Assembly: GCA_020026115.1 (NCBI GenBank)
Contig: JAHHQY010000001.1
Location: 62,001-126,000, forward strand
Reading direction: 5' to 3'
Source of the DNA: Actinobacillus sp.
Lineage (GTDB): Bacteria > Pseudomonadota > Gammaproteobacteria > Enterobacterales > Pasteurellaceae
DNA length: 64,000 nt
Under the pieces are notes generated by a model. It searched no databases, was not told where the DNA came from, and was given only the letters and a program-made list of their open reading frames with translations. Position numbers and translations under genes: made by a program. This document shows positions 44,861 to 55,848 of this stretch, in pieces. How positions within the stretch are numbered: position 1 is the stretch's first letter; each line of letters starts with the position of its first letter.

Positions 44861-47800
44861 ATGAAAGTAAAAACAACACCATTCTTCTTTTTCCTTCGTT
44901 TTTTCGCTTGGAGCCTAGCTGGCCTTGGTCTGTATTTAATGGTGGCCTGGGCGGGATACAGCCCTTACGATATGAGTTGGTCTGCCGCTAATTTACAAGA
45001 TAGCGTAAGTAATACAGCCGGGGGCTTTGGCGCATGGATAATGGATGCTTGTTTAACTTTCTTTGGTAGAGTAGGCAATTTATTGCCATTTTTATGCTTT
45101 TTTGTGCCGTTATTATGGTTATTTAACGCACAACAAGCCCCTAAATCTTGGTGGGTTCCACTACGTTGGACAACAGGTGCGTTGTTATTGCTATGTGGGT
45201 TAACGGTGTTAGCCACCGCATTTCCTATGTCAGCAAGCAATGCGCCTTTTTATCGTTCAGGGGGCGTATTAGGCGCATTATTAGCTCAAGGGCTTATGCC
45301 AATTTTACAAAATAAATATTTATTTTGGTTCATTGGCTTATTGATGACCTTAGGCGGATTCTTCGCTTGTCGTGGTATTACCGTTGGTCAGTACATTTTA
45401 AAAATGTATCGCTGGGTAATGCTACAAAATGAAGAAACGCAAGAAAGCATGGAAAACTCACCACAAACCGCTTTAAAGGCAAAAGAGCCAATTATGGCGG
45501 AAATGGCGGAAGAAAAAACGCCTGTGGTGAAAAGTACGCTTAAAATTCGTGGTTTAGATAACCCTTATTTACAGCAAGAAGATTTTTATTCGCCAGAAAA
45601 GGCAAAAGAAGAAAAAAATCATTCTGCAGAAATTTACGAAACAGAAAAACTTCAATCGGCAGAGGTTTACGAAACAGAAAAACTTCATTTAGAAGAACAA
45701 AAGGACAGCGAAACACAAACGCCAAGCCCAGAGGCGTCCTTAGAGGGTTTAGCAAACCAAGAGGCGGAGTTATTAAATAAAACTGTCGCGCAGGAAAATC
45801 ATGCAGAACAAGAAGATGAACAACAAATTCCATTAGAAACGGAAAGTTTTACAGAAATTCCGGTCATTTTAGACGAAAAAGTTGAAGTAAAAGTGAGCGA
45901 CGAAGAAATGCCTACCAAAGTGGTTTCTTCGCAAGTACAAGAAATTCCTGTGATAAAAATGGTGCAAAAAGAGCAACCAACGCAACATATGACACCACAA
46001 CAGCGCGCTCAATTAGAACGTTACAAAGCATGGCGTAAAAAAATGCAGGCGCAACGTATTCAAGCGCAAATGGAACAACGTCATGAAGAACCGCAAAAAA
46101 TCTCGGATATTCCTGGCATGCAAAGCTTGTTGCGTACGATGTCGCCAGAAGCGGTGGAAGAGTGGCAAAAAGAACGTTTGAATCATCCCGCCTTACAACA
46201 AGCGCAAGCTGAGCAAACCGAGCAATCTGAAAGCGTTGAATTAAACGCCAACAAGCCAGAAAGCCAAGAAAATCCTTTAGAGCAAACACAAAATTTCGGT
46301 GCGAATGTCTTTTTTGCTACGCAAAATACATCTAAGCAAGAAGAACAAATGAGCCAGCCAGAAGAAAAAGTCGAGATTGAACATCCGCAAGCGGGCATAG
46401 TAAAAGGCAACATAACAGAAATTATGCCTTGGGAAACCTTGCAGGCAGAGTCAAAAGTGGACGATGAAAAACACATAACAGAAGAGCCACAAGCGCAGGT
46501 TGCGACAACGCCATCTTGGCGCGAAACTCAGCCACAAGCGCAAGTTACGACAACACCATCTTGGCGCGAAACTCAGCCACAAGCGCAGGTTGCGACAACA
46601 CCATCTTGGCGCGAAACTCAGCCACAAGCGCAAGTTACGACAACACCATCTTGGCGCGAAACTCAACCACAAGCTCAGGTTACCCCAACACCATCTTGTC
46701 GCGAAACTCAACCGCAAGCGCAGGTTACGACAACACCATCTTGGCGCGAAACTCAACCACAAGGCGCAAGAGAAGAAAAAGCAAGTTGGACGCAAAATGC
46801 GATGCCAACCAAACAAGAGCAAGGGGCGATGCTAGGTGAAAAAAGTCTAGAAAACGTTCAGAAAAGCGCTGAAAACACATCAAGTCAGCGCGTTTTACCA
46901 CAAGCTGTGACAGAACAAGCCGAGCAAACGCCAAATTATAAAGGCTATGGCGAGAGCTTAATTCATCCTGCGTTACAGAAAAAAATGGACATTTTAGAAA
47001 AACCTACAACGCCAATGCCAAGTGTAGAATTATTGGACGAACATCCAAGTCATGCTCTGGATATTACCCCTGAATTTTTACAAGAAACTTCGGCGCGAAT
47101 TGAACATTTGCTAAAAGATTTTGGCGTAAAAGCGAATGTGGAAGAAGTTTTAGTTGGGCCTGTGGTAACGCGTTATGATTTAGCCTTACAACCTGGTGTG
47201 AAGGCCGCGAAAATTACAAATATTGAAAGTGATTTAGCGCGCGCATTGATGTTCCCTGCCATTCGTGTTGCGGAAGTCATTCCAGGAAAACCTTATGTTG
47301 GGATTGAAACGCCAAACGAAAAACGTCAAACAGTTTTCCTACGCAATGTGTTAGACAGTGACGCCTTCCGCAAGGCAAAATCGCCACTTTCTATGGCCTT
47401 AGGGAAAGATATTAGCGGTGAGCCTGTTGTGGTGGATTTAGCCTCGATGCCTCATTTATTGGTTGCAGGGGCCACAGGTTCAGGTAAGTCTGTTGGGGTG
47501 AATACGATGATTTTAAGTTTACTTTTCCGCGTAAAACCTGAGGAAGTAAAATTTATTATGATCGACCCGAAAGTCGTAGAACTTTCTGTTTATAACGGCA
47601 TTCCGCATTTATTAACGGAAGTGGTGACCGATATGAAAAAAGCGGCCAATGCACTTCGTTGGTGTGTAGACGAAATGGAACGACGTTATCAATTATTAGC
47701 CGCGTTAAGTGTGCGTAATATTGAAGGTTTTAACGAAACGGTACAAAAATATAATGATTTAGGTATGCCTATTCCTAATCCTATTTGGAAACCAGGTGAT

Positions 47801-48490
47801 ACGATGGATAAAATGCCACCGGCTTTAGAAAAATTACCTTACATTGTGGTGATTGTAGATGAATTTGCCGACTTAATGATGATGGTCGGCAAACAAGTGG
47901 AAGAATTGATTGCTCGTTTAGCTCAAAAAGCGCGTGCAATTGGTATTCATCTCATTTTAGCGACGCAACGCCCATCGGTTGATGTGATTACTGGTTTAAT
48001 TAAAGCGAATATTCCAACGCGAATTGCTTTTTCGGTGGCCAGTAAAATTGACTCGCGCACGATTCTTGACCAAAGCGGTGCGGAAGCCTTATTAGGTCGA
48101 GGTGATATGTTATATGCAGGTAAAAATGCGCAAGAATTAACCCGTGTACATGGCGCTTATATGACCGATGAAGAAGTGGTTCGAGTTGCGAACGATTGGC
48201 GCGCACGCGGTAAACCAAATTATATTGACGGCATTTTAGATTATGCTGATGAAGAAGAGGACGGTAACACAACACAACATAATGATTTAGGTGAATTAGA
48301 TGAATTATTTGATGAAGTGGTTGAATTTGTGACAAGTTCAGGTAATACATCGGTATCATCGATTCAGCGTCGTTTCCGTGTGGGCTTTAACCGCGCCGCT
48401 CGCATTATGGATCAACTTGAAGATCAAGGCATTGTATCTTCCATGCAAAACGGCAAACGAGAAATACTAACGCGCCTTGTGGAGTACTAA
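44861..48490 (+). CDS. ftsK: FtsK, DNA translocase of the divisome
   Basis: 1209 residues. Residues 1 to about 195 hold four membrane helices; 200-730 form a Q/E/P-rich linker; the RecA-like motor follows, with Walker [11 protein letters not shown] near 870 and Walker [13 protein letters not shown] near 995; the winged-helix gamma domain is at about 1140-1209 ([19 protein letters not shown]). It pumps chromosomes at the septum and activates XerCD. The linker carries six 15-residue repeats at residues 543-632. First gene of ftsK-lolA-rarA. Confidence 0.97.
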   Translation: MKVKTTPFFFFLRFFAWSLAGLGLYLMVAWAGYSPYDMSWSAANLQDSVSNTAGGFGAWIMDACLTFFGRVGNLLPFLCFFVPLLWLFNAQQAPKSWWVPLRWTTGALLLLCGLTVLATAFPMSASNAPFYRSGGVLGALLAQGLMPILQNKYLFWFIGLLMTLGGFFACRGITVGQYILKMYRWVMLQNEETQESMENSPQTALKAKEPIMAEMAEEKTPVVKSTLKIRGLDNPYLQQEDFYSPEKAKEEKNHSAEIYETEKLQSAEVYETEKLHLEEQKDSETQTPSPEASLEGLANQEAELLNKTVAQENHAEQEDEQQIPLETESFTEIPVILDEKVEVKVSDEEMPTKVVSSQVQEIPVIKMVQKEQPTQHMTPQQRAQLERYKAWRKKMQAQRIQAQMEQRHEEPQKISDIPGMQSLLRTMSPEAVEEWQKERLNHPALQQAQAEQTEQSESVELNANKPESQENPLEQTQNFGANVFFATQNTSKQEEQMSQPEEKVEIEHPQAGIVKGNITEIMPWETLQAESKVDDEKHITEEPQAQVATTPSWRETQPQAQVTTTPSWRETQPQAQVATTPSWRETQPQAQVTTTPSWRETQPQAQVTPTPSCRETQPQAQVTTTPSWRETQPQGAREEKASWTQNAMPTKQEQGAMLGEKSLENVQKSAENTSSQRVLPQAVTEQAEQTPNYKGYGESLIHPALQKKMDILEKPTTPMPSVELLDEHPSHALDITPEFLQETSARIEHLLKDFGVKANVEEVLVGPVVTRYDLALQPGVKAAKITNIESDLARALMFPAIRVAEVIPGKPYVGIETPNEKRQTVFLRNVLDSDAFRKAKSPLSMALGKDISGEPVVVDLASMPHLLVAGATGSGKSVGVNTMILSLLFRVKPEEVKFIMIDPKVVELSVYNGIPHLLTEVVTDMKKAANALRWCVDEMERRYQLLAALSVRNIEGFNETVQKYNDLGMPIPNPIWKPGDTMDKMPPALEKLPYIVVIVDEFADLMMMVGKQVEELIARLAQKARAIGIHLILATQRPSVDVITGLIKANIPTRIAFSVASKIDSRTILDQSGAEALLGRGDMLYAGKNAQELTRVHGAYMTDEEVVRVANDWRARGKPNYIDGILDYADEEEDGNTTQHNDLGELDELFDEVVEFVTSSGNTSVSSIQRRFRVGFNRAARIMDQLEDQGIVSSMQNGKREILTRLVEY
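46487..46756 (+). repeat. Six tandem 45-bp repeats in the ftsK linker
   Basis: Units start at 46487, 46532, 46577, 46622, 46667 and 46712, each encoding [15 protein letters not shown] with V/A-T alternation; unit five differs most (TPTPSCRET). A seventh unit begins at 46757 and degenerates. All are multiples of three, so copy changes keep the frame. Confidence 0.95.
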
Positions 48491-48491
48491 A

Positions 48492-49097
48492 ATGAAAAAA
48501 ATAACATTAGCGACCTTAACCTTAGGTTTTTTAAGCCTGTCGGCTTTTGCTCATATTGCGGATAATTTACAAGCACGTTTGTTAAAATTAGAAAATTTAA
48601 CGGCGGATTATGAGCAAGTTTTAACGACAACAGAAGGGAAACTCGTGCAAGAAGGGCGAGGCACTTTACAATTAAAACGACCCGATTTTTTCCGTGTGGA
48701 AAGTAATACGTCTCAAGAAAATATCATTGTAAGTGACGGTAAAACCCTATGGTTTTACGACCCTTTTGTAGAGCAAGTGACGGCGCGAAAATTACAAGCC
48801 GTATTGGATAACACGCCTTTTGCTTTAATTGCCCATAAAGATAAAGCGCAATGGCAAAAATATGTGCTAAGCCAAAATGGCGACACCTTTACTTTAACGC
48901 CGAAAGATAAAAAAAGTCCGATTAAATACTTTACCTTAACGTTAAATGAAAAAGGTGATTTGCTTGGTTTTTCCACTTTAGAGAAAAACGGGCAAAAAAA
49001 TACTTATACCTTAAAAAACAATCAAAATACGCCAATTTCAGCTCAACAATTTCAATTTAAAGTTCCAGAAGGGGCTGAATTAGACGACCAACGATAA
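48492..49097 (+). CDS. lolA: LolA, periplasmic lipoprotein carrier
   Basis: 201 residues. Signal peptide [20 protein letters not shown], then the LolA fold with [20 protein letters not shown] and [16 protein letters not shown]. It ferries lipoproteins from LolCDE to LolB. ATG at 48492 follows GTGGAG at the end of ftsK; ftsK and lolA are separated by one base. Confidence 0.95.
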   Translation: MKKITLATLTLGFLSLSAFAHIADNLQARLLKLENLTADYEQVLTTTEGKLVQEGRGTLQLKRPDFFRVESNTSQENIIVSDGKTLWFYDPFVEQVTARKLQAVLDNTPFALIAHKDKAQWQKYVLSQNGDTFTLTPKDKKSPIKYFTLTLNEKGDLLGFSTLEKNGQKNTYTLKNNQNTPISAQQFQFKVPEGAELDDQR

Positions 49098-49108
49098 AAC
49101 AGAGAGTC

Positions 49109-50449
49109 ATGAATAGTTTAAGTTTAGATTTTTCCGGCAATGATTTTCAGCCGTTAGCGGCAAGAATGCGTCCGCGTAATTTACAAGAATATTGCGGACA
49201 GCAACATTTAGTGGGGCAAGGAAAACCATTACAACGCGCCATTGAAACCGGGCATATTCATTCCATGATTTTATGGGGAACGCCAGGCACAGGGAAAACA
49301 ACCTTAGCGGAAATTATCGCTCGACGCATCAATGCAAAAGTAGAACGTGTTTCAGCGGTCACATCTGGGATTAAAGAAATTCGAGAAGCTATTGATAATG
49401 CAAAGAAAAATCGTCTATTAGGCAGTCAAACAATTTTATTTGTTGATGAAGTCCATCGTTTCAATAAAAGTCAGCAAGATGCTTTTTTACCGCATATTGA
49501 AGACGGAACGATTATTTTTATTGGCGCCACAACGGAAAATCCGTCTTTTGAATTGAACAACGCTTTGCTTTCTCGTGCGCGTGTTTATGTGTTAAAACCG
49601 CTTCAAGCAACGGATATTTTGCAAGTATTAGAGCAAGCGATTGAAGATAAAGAACGCGGACTTGGGCAAGAAAAGCTCAATATTGGCGAAAATGTGTTGG
49701 ATTATTTAGCCGAATACGTCAGTGGCGATGCAAGATTAGCCTTAAATTATTTAGAGTTGATGGTCGATCACGCAAAAGAAACGCAAAATGGAAAAACTTT
49801 AGATAAAGCCTTATTGCTGGAAGTTTTAGGCGAACGTCAAGCGCGCTTTGATAAAAACGGTGACCATTTTTATGATTGCCTTTCCGCTTTACATAAATCC
49901 ATTCGTGGTTCAGCACCAGATGCGGCTTTATATTGGTATGCACGCATTATTACCGCAGGTGGCGACCCGCTTGTTGTGGCACGCCGTTTGTTGGCGATTG
50001 CTTCAGAAGATGTGGGAAATGCCGATCCAAGGGCAATGCAATTAGCGCTTAATGCTTGGGATTGCTTTACGCGCGTAGGGCCAGCGGAAGGGGAACGAGC
50101 GATTGCGCAAGCGGTTATTTATCTGGCTTTAGCACCGAAAAGTAACGCCACTTATCTTGCTTTTAATGAGGCAAAACGTTTAGCCAAAGACACCGCTCAC
50201 CTTGAGGTGCCGTTACATTTGCGAAATGCGCCGACCAAACTTATGGAAAAATTAGGTTATGGCGAAGAGTATCGCTACGCGCATAATGAGCCACAAGCCT
50301 ATGCGGCGGGGGAAAATTATTTCCCCGTAGAATTAAAAGACACGCAACTTTATATTCCGAATGCGCGAGGCTTGGAAATTCAGCTTAAGGATAAGTTAGC
50401 AAAATTGCATCAATTAGACGCACAAGCCACTAAAAAACGTTACGAATAA
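49109..50449 (+). CDS. rarA: RarA (MgsA), AAA+ ATPase of replication restart
   Basis: 446 residues. [20 protein letters not shown], Walker [14 protein letters not shown], Walker [14 protein letters not shown], and a C-terminal clamp-loader-like tetramerisation domain. It acts at stalled forks and binds SSB. Last gene of ftsK-lolA-rarA, followed by a strong inverted-repeat hairpin. Confidence 0.96.
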   Translation: MNSLSLDFSGNDFQPLAARMRPRNLQEYCGQQHLVGQGKPLQRAIETGHIHSMILWGTPGTGKTTLAEIIARRINAKVERVSAVTSGIKEIREAIDNAKKNRLLGSQTILFVDEVHRFNKSQQDAFLPHIEDGTIIFIGATTENPSFELNNALLSRARVYVLKPLQATDILQVLEQAIEDKERGLGQEKLNIGENVLDYLAEYVSGDARLALNYLELMVDHAKETQNGKTLDKALLLEVLGERQARFDKNGDHFYDCLSALHKSIRGSAPDAALYWYARIITAGGDPLVVARRLLAIASEDVGNADPRAMQLALNAWDCFTRVGPAEGERAIAQAVIYLALAPKSNATYLAFNEAKRLAKDTAHLEVPLHLRNAPTKLMEKLGYGEEYRYAHNEPQAYAAGENYFPVELKDTQLYIPNARGLEIQLKDKLAKLHQLDAQATKKRYE

Positions 50450-50456
50450 AAAACAA

Positions 50457-50495
50457 AACTCGCGCCGAAAAAAAGTAAAAATTTCGGCGCGAGTT
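50457..50495. terminator. Perfect inverted pair of TTCGGYGCGAG motifs after rarA, terminator-like
   Basis: Exact copies at 50459-50469 (minus) and 50483-50493 (plus) form 14-bp perfect arms, AACTCGCGCCGAAA/TTTCGGCGCGAGTT, around an 11-base A-rich loop. It lies between convergent rarA and udk. It is the best example of the motif doubling as a terminator; the T-run after it is weak. Confidence 0.85.
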
Positions 50496-50514
50496 GAAAA
50501 TAAAAAAATCTTAA

Positions 50515-50541
50515 GTAAAAATAATTCTCAGCTTGAGAAAT
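50515..50541 (-). terminator. Terminator of udk
   Basis: Arms TTCTCA/TGAGAA overlapping the udk stop, then TATTTTTA on the minus strand. Confidence 0.55.
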
Positions 50542-51194
50542 TATGAATTATGATTTTTACCTAACAAATGTAAAATTTGTGCTTTTAACATATTGATTGC
50601 AATACGGTTTTTCCCACCACGAGGCACAATAATATCGGCATAACGTTTTGAAGGTTCGATAAACTGTAAGAACATTGGACGAACGGTTGCATTGTATTGT
50701 TCCACCACAGATTCCATAGAACGACCACGTTCCTCCATATCGCGTTTTAAGCGACGAATAAAGCAAATATCTAATGGCGTATCCACAAACACGCTAATAT
50801 CGGCAATGTCACGAATACGTTCATCAGTTAATAATAAAATCCCTTCTAAAATAATAATTTTTTTCGGTTCAAAATGATGAATTTCTGAAGTGCGAGTATG
50901 TTCAACATAGCTGTAAACAGGAACATCAACCGCTTTACCGGCTTTTAAATCTTTCAAATGTTGATTGAGTAAATCACGATCCATAGCATTTGGGTGGTCG
51001 TAATTGGTTTTAACGCGTTCTTCAAGGACTAAATTACTTTGATCTTTGTAGTAACTATCCTCTGCAATAATGCCAATTTCATCACTGCCTAATTCAGCTT
51101 GTAATTCTTTTAAAATGGTTGAGGCGAAAAGGCTTTTGCCAGAAGCAGAAGCACCTGCAATGGCAATGATGATGCATTGATCATGATGAGACAT
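50541..51194 (-). CDS. udk: Uridine/cytidine kinase
   Basis: 217 residues. P-loop [11 protein letters not shown], then AEDSYYKDQ, the substrate motif YDHPNAMD and IVPRGGKN. It phosphorylates uridine and cytidine for salvage. AAGGAAAA lies before the ATG at 51194. Monocistronic. Confidence 0.97.
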   Translation of the reverse strand: MSHHDQCIIIAIAGASASGKSLFASTILKELQAELGSDEIGIIAEDSYYKDQSNLVLEERVKTNYDHPNAMDRDLLNQHLKDLKAGKAVDVPVYSYVEHTRTSEIHHFEPKKIIILEGILLLTDERIRDIADISVFVDTPLDICFIRRLKRDMEERGRSMESVVEQYNATVRPMFLQFIEPSKRYADIIVPRGGKNRIAINMLKAQILHLLGKNHNS

Positions 51195-51265
51195 GTTTTT
51201 TCCTTACTTGTGAAATGGTAAATTTTTCGGATTATAAAGAAAAATTATGCAATGGGGTACTAATT

Positions 51266-51276
51266 TTCGGCGCGAG
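51266..51276 (+). repeat. TTCGGYGCGAG motif (exact) between udk and afuA
   Basis: Preceded by TAATT, followed by CA. Confidence 0.85.
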
Positions 51277-51367
51277 CAGTTTTTTTTATGAATTTTTAGC
51301 CAAATCAGCCTAGCGAAAAAGTTTTTTTACATATTTTTAAGTATTTTTTTGTACTATTTTATTGAAG

Positions 51368-51383
51368 TGTGAGATGTGTCACA
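51368..51383. promoter_or_regulatory. CRP-cAMP site upstream of afuABC
   Basis: TGTGAGATGTGTCACA fits TGTGA-N6-TCACA perfectly. A -10-like CAATAT at 51405-51410 would put the centre of the site at about -41.5, the geometry of a class II CRP-activated promoter. It lies 63 bases before the afuA start. Confidence 0.8.
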
Positions 51384-51445
51384 GTAATTTCGTAAAAAAA
51401 TTGCCAATATCTGCAAGATTTTTTACCCACTGACAGGAGTATGAC

Positions 51446-52483
51446 ATGAAAATCTCTAAAATTACGTTTGCTGTAAGCACGGCATTATTAGCGAGCGGTG
51501 TTTTAATGAGCCAATCAGCTAATGCACAAGGACGCTTAACGGTTTATTGTTCAGCAACAAATGCAATGTGTGAAGCAGAAACCAAAGCCTTTGCTAAAAA
51601 ATACGATGTGCAAACACGCTTTATTCGTAATGGTTCTGGCTCTACTTTTGCTAAAGTTGAAGCCGAAAAGAAAAATCCACAAGCAGATGTTTGGTACGGT
51701 GGCACCTTAGACCCGCAATCTCAAGCGGGGGAATTAGGTTTATTACAAGCTTATCGCTCACCGAATATTGACGATGTTGTAGAACGTTTCCAAGACCCTG
51801 CAAAAGTCAAAGGGAATTACAGTTCAGCCATTTATATGGGGATTTTAGGCTTTGGTGTGAATACAGATCGCTTGAAAAAATTAGGCATTACAGAAGTGCC
51901 AAAATGCTGGAAAGATTTAGAAGACCCACGCTTAAAAGGGGAAATTCAAATTGCAGACCCACAAAGCTCGGGTACCGCTTATACGGCGATTGCGACCTTC
52001 GTGCAACTTTGGGGTGAACCGCAAACCTTTGAATATTTCAAAAAATTAGATAAAAACATTTCTCAATATACAAAATCAGGTATTACGCCATCGCGTAATG
52101 CCGCTCGTGGCGAAACAACCATTGGTATTGGCTTCTTACATGATTACGCCTTAGAAAAACAAAAAGGCGCACCAGTTGAATTGATCGTGCCTTGTGAAGG
52201 TACCGGTTATGAATTAGGCGGTGTGAGTATCTTAAAAGGCGCGCGTAATATTGATAACGCAAAATTATTTGTTGATTTTGTACTATCTAAAGAAGGTCAA
52301 GAAATTGCCTGGAAAGAGGGAAATTCTTTCCAAACACTGACCAATGTGAAAGCCGAACAGTCTCCTGCCGCATTTGACCCAACAAAACTTAATTTAATCA
52401 ATTATGATTTTGAAAAATATGGTTCTTCTGAAGAACGTAAACGTCTTATCGATAAATGGGTTCAAGAAGTCAAAATGAAATAA
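51446..52483 (+). CDS. afuA: AfuA, periplasmic binding protein of the AfuABC transporter
   Basis: 345 residues. Signal peptide with cleavage after SQSANA, then GRLTVYCSATNAMCEAETKAF and the conserved IGFLHDYALEK. It was first described as a ferric-binding protein, but the A. pleuropneumoniae and Citrobacter orthologues bind hexose and heptose phosphates such as fructose-6-phosphate. The GFLHDY histidine and aspartate fit the sugar-phosphate site. CAGGAG precedes the ATG. Confidence 0.93.
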   Translation: MKISKITFAVSTALLASGVLMSQSANAQGRLTVYCSATNAMCEAETKAFAKKYDVQTRFIRNGSGSTFAKVEAEKKNPQADVWYGGTLDPQSQAGELGLLQAYRSPNIDDVVERFQDPAKVKGNYSSAIYMGILGFGVNTDRLKKLGITEVPKCWKDLEDPRLKGEIQIADPQSSGTAYTAIATFVQLWGEPQTFEYFKKLDKNISQYTKSGITPSRNAARGETTIGIGFLHDYALEKQKGAPVELIVPCEGTGYELGGVSILKGARNIDNAKLFVDFVLSKEGQEIAWKEGNSFQTLTNVKAEQSPAAFDPTKLNLINYDFEKYGSSEERKRLIDKWVQEVKMK

Positions 52484-52510
52484 CACTAAGGATAAATAAC
52501 TGGAGGTCGT

Positions 52511-54565
52511 ATGGGAAAGTTTAATTTTCTCAATCACAGTTTATTTTGGGTGTTTCTAGCAACGGTAGGCTTTATAGGCCTACCGTCTATGGCACTTTAT
52601 TACGGTTTTAGCGAATCCATGCCCGAAGAAATTTTGGCGGCCATGGGTTGGTATTCTGTCAATTTAAGCTGGTTATGGATTGGATTACTTTACTGTATTC
52701 CAATTGTTTCGTATTTTTTAAAAGGAAAATCACAAGTTTTACAAGGGAAAGCAGAATTTTCTTTGGTGCTTGGTATTTTCCTTTTTATTTTTATTTCCGC
52801 TATTTATGCCAAAATTGCTTTAGGTTATGCAATATTTGTCATGATTTTGGCTTTAATCGCGATGGCAACCAACGCCTTAGCGAAAATGAAAGTTATGCAA
52901 AGCGATAAATTTATTATCGCGTCTTTAATTTGCATTATTTTGATGATTTTCTTCTTTATTGTGTATCCGACTGTCGCGATTTTCTTGTCGATGTTCTATG
53001 ACGGTTCGGAATTTGTGCCAATGCAAGCGGTGAATATTTTAAGTCAAAGCTATATTTGGAAAATCATTTTTAATTCCTTAAAAGTTTCAGGCACAGTGGG
53101 CTTACTTTCAACCTTCTTTGGTTTGCTTTTTGCCCTTTATACCACGCGTATTGCAGAAAAAGGTCGTGTTATTGGGAAAATTTTCTCAATTTTACCGATT
53201 GTGACCCCACCTTTCGTTGTCGGCTTAGGGGTCACCTTAATGCTTGGTCGTTCAGGTTATGTCACGCAAGTTTTAGTGGATTATTTAGGTTTTAGTAGCA
53301 ACTGGCTTTATGGCTATACAGGGATTGTGATCGCCCATACTTTAGCGATGACACCGATGGCCTTTATGATTGTTGAAGGTGCTTTAAAATCGATTCATCC
53401 TTCAATGGAAGAAGCCTCTTATACTTTACGAGCGAATCGTTATCAAACCTTTTTTAATGTGGTTTTCCCTTTATTGAAACCAGCGCTTGCTAACGCATTT
53501 TTAGTGGTGGCCATTCAGTCTTTAGCCGATTTTAGTACGCCTTTAGTCTTAGGCGGAAGCTATGATGTGATTGCATCACAAATTTACTTCTATATTGCGG
53601 GTTCGCAGTTAGATTACGCTTCAGCAAGTACGCTTGGCACCTTACTTTTAATCTTTTCCTTGGCTATTTTTATCATTCAATATTTATGGATTGGTAACCG
53701 CTCTTATGTCACCGTTTCAGGTAAATCCTATCGCGGTGATGTACAAGAATTACCAAACTTAATGAAAGGGGTGATTATCTTCTTTTTAGCAGGTTGGATT
53801 TTATTTAATACCGTGTTGTATGGCAGTATTTTCTACGGCAGTTTCACCGAAAACTGGGGCGTTAATTACACCTTAACCTGGAAACATTACATCACCTTAT
53901 TTGGACAAGGATTTAGCGATGGTGCGTGGCCGTCATTGATTCATACCGTGCTTTTTGCTTTAACTGCAGCGCCAATTACCGCTATTTTTGGTTTGTTAAT
54001 TGCTTATATTACGGTGCGCCGTGATTTTAAAGGCAAAAAAACGCTAGAATTTTTAACCTTACTTTGTTTTGCCGTACCCGGTACGGTGGCAGGGGTTTCT
54101 TATATTCTCGCCTTTAACGATGCGCCTATTTACATTACGGGAACAACCGTCATTGTGGTTATTTCGATGGTTATGCGTAATATGCCTGTTGGAATGCGCG
54201 CGGCAATTGCAGGCTTAGGGCAATTAGATAAAACACTTGATGAAGCTTCACTTTCCTTAAAAGGAAGCTCATTTAAAACCTTATGGTTTATTGTGTTGCC
54301 ACTCTTAAAACCCGCTTTACTTTCTGCCTTGGTGACCAGCTTTGTACGAGCGATGACCACAGTAAGTGCGATTGTTTTCTTGGTTACCGCAGATACGCGT
54401 GTTGCCACAGCTTACATTTTAAATCGCGTAGAAGACGGTGAATATGGCGTGGCCATTGCCTATGGCTCAATTTTAATTGTCGTGATGATGGCGATTATTT
54501 TATTCTTTGATTGGCTTGTAGGTGATACACGCATCGCCAAAATGAAAGCGGACAAAACGCAGTAA
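52511..54565 (+). CDS. afuB: AfuB, fused two-domain ABC permease
   Basis: 684 residues, about 12 helices, with two tandem permease domains. Both EAA loops are visible: EEASYTLRANRYQTFFNV in the first half and DEASLSLKGSSFKTLWFI in the second. It forms the membrane channel for the AfuA substrate. TGGAGG precedes the ATG; the gap after afuA is 27 bases. Confidence 0.94.
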   Translation: MGKFNFLNHSLFWVFLATVGFIGLPSMALYYGFSESMPEEILAAMGWYSVNLSWLWIGLLYCIPIVSYFLKGKSQVLQGKAEFSLVLGIFLFIFISAIYAKIALGYAIFVMILALIAMATNALAKMKVMQSDKFIIASLICIILMIFFFIVYPTVAIFLSMFYDGSEFVPMQAVNILSQSYIWKIIFNSLKVSGTVGLLSTFFGLLFALYTTRIAEKGRVIGKIFSILPIVTPPFVVGLGVTLMLGRSGYVTQVLVDYLGFSSNWLYGYTGIVIAHTLAMTPMAFMIVEGALKSIHPSMEEASYTLRANRYQTFFNVVFPLLKPALANAFLVVAIQSLADFSTPLVLGGSYDVIASQIYFYIAGSQLDYASASTLGTLLLIFSLAIFIIQYLWIGNRSYVTVSGKSYRGDVQELPNLMKGVIIFFLAGWILFNTVLYGSIFYGSFTENWGVNYTLTWKHYITLFGQGFSDGAWPSLIHTVLFALTAAPITAIFGLLIAYITVRRDFKGKKTLEFLTLLCFAVPGTVAGVSYILAFNDAPIYITGTTVIVVISMVMRNMPVGMRAAIAGLGQLDKTLDEASLSLKGSSFKTLWFIVLPLLKPALLSALVTSFVRAMTTVSAIVFLVTADTRVATAYILNRVEDGEYGVAIAYGSILIVVMMAIILFFDWLVGDTRIAKMKADKTQ

Positions 54566-54577
54566 ATTAACCTTAAA

Positions 54578-54605
54578 CACTCGCACTTATTTTTCGGTGC
54601 GAGTG
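54578..54605 (+). repeat. TTCGGYGCGAG motif (exact) in a hairpin between afuB and afuC
   Basis: Exact plus copy at 54593-54603; an inverted partial copy upstream gives perfect 9-bp arms CACTCGCAC/GTGCGAGTG. It lies inside the operon, so it may reduce afuC expression. Confidence 0.8.
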
Positions 54606-54628
54606 GCAAGTTTTAAATAGGTAGTTGT

Positions 54629-55690
54629 ATGAAAAACGAAAAAAATGATGATTTTTTAGTGTTAAAAAATGTGACCAAAGCCTTTGGTAAAGCGGTAGTG
54701 ATTGATGATCTGAATTTAAGCATTAAACGCGGTACGATGGTGACATTACTTGGCCCTTCAGGTTGCGGGAAAACTACGGTATTACGCCTTGTAGCAGGTT
54801 TAGAAAACCCAACATGCGGGCAAATTTTTATTGATGGTGAAGATGTCACGAAAGAGTCTATTCAAAAACGTGATATTTGTATTGTATTCCAATCTTATGC
54901 ACTTTTCCCACATATGAGCATTGGCGATAACGTAGGTTACGGTTTGCGTATGCAAGGTATTGGCGGGGAAGAGCGTCGTAAACGAGTAGAAGAAGCCTTA
55001 GAATTAGTTGATTTAGCCGGTTTTGCGGATCGTTATGTCGACCAAATTTCAGGTGGGCAACAACAACGTGTCGCTTTAGCGCGTGCTTTAGTGTTAAAAC
55101 CTAAGGTGTTGTTATTTGATGAACCATTAAGTAACTTAGATGCGAATTTACGCCGTTCAATGCGTGAAAAAATTCGTGAATTACAACAAAAATTAGGGAT
55201 TACATCGCTTTATGTCACTCACGATCAAACCGAAGCCTTTGCGGTTTCCGATGAAGTTATCGTGATGAATAAAGGGAAAATTATGCAAAAAGCCCCAGCG
55301 AAAACCCTTTATGTTCAGCCAAACTCTCTTTTCCTAGCCAACTTTATGGGTGAAAGCAGTATTTTCCCAGCTCATTTAAAAGATACAACGGTCACCGTCA
55401 ATGGTTATAGTTTTGAATTACCTAATGCTGAGCAATTTGGTATTCAAGGCCACGAATGTTTAGTGGGGATTCGTCCTGAAGCTTTACGCTTACATAAAGA
55501 AGGGAAACCCGAACAGCTTTGTCAAATTAAATCCGCAGTGTATATGGGAAGCCATTGGGAAATTGTGGCGCAATGGGCCGATAAAGAATTGCTCATCAAT
55601 GCAAGTCCCGAACATTTCCAAGTAGGTATGCAACAAGCATATATTGATATGGAAATTCATGGCGTCTTTTTACTCAATAAAGAAGACTAA
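54629..55690 (+). CDS. afuC: AfuC, ATPase of the AfuABC transporter
   Basis: 353 residues. Walker [15 protein letters not shown], signature [15 protein letters not shown], Walker [13 protein letters not shown], switch histidine YVTHDQTEA, and a C-terminal TOBE-like domain. It energises AfuB. The ribosome site is weak (TAGGTAG), and a hairpin lies just upstream. Confidence 0.94.
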   Translation: MKNEKNDDFLVLKNVTKAFGKAVVIDDLNLSIKRGTMVTLLGPSGCGKTTVLRLVAGLENPTCGQIFIDGEDVTKESIQKRDICIVFQSYALFPHMSIGDNVGYGLRMQGIGGEERRKRVEEALELVDLAGFADRYVDQISGGQQQRVALARALVLKPKVLLFDEPLSNLDANLRRSMREKIRELQQKLGITSLYVTHDQTEAFAVSDEVIVMNKGKIMQKAPAKTLYVQPNSLFLANFMGESSIFPAHLKDTTVTVNGYSFELPNAEQFGIQGHECLVGIRPEALRLHKEGKPEQLCQIKSAVYMGSHWEIVAQWADKELLINASPEHFQVGMQQAYIDMEIHGVFLLNKED

Positions 55691-55694
55691 CAAC

Positions 55695-55723
55695 AAGCCC
55701 AATGTTTTGCATTGGGCTTTTTT
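55695..55723 (+). terminator. Terminator of afuABC
   Basis: Perfect 10-bp arms AAGCCCAATG/CATTGGGCTT then TTTTTT. Confidence 0.92.
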
Positions 55724-55779
55724 ATGAGCTTCGCGCCGAAAAATAGGTTGTTCAAGCCAAGAAAAACATAAGGAAAACA

Positions 55780-55809
55780 TTAGAAAAAGAAGACGTTATT
55801 CAGTAGAAT
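55780..55809 (+). promoter_or_regulatory. Candidate promoter of dcd
   Basis: TTAGAA, 18-base spacer, TAGAAT, 39 bases before dcd. Confidence 0.35.
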
Positions 55810-55848
55810 ACAAAACATTTTTCTCAAATTTAATTAAAAGGATTGACT

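Noticed and set aside
46451..46839. Several ORFs of 107-123 codons on both strands in the ftsK repeat region
   Set aside because: They are shadows of the 45-bp repeats, which keep three frames open on each strand.
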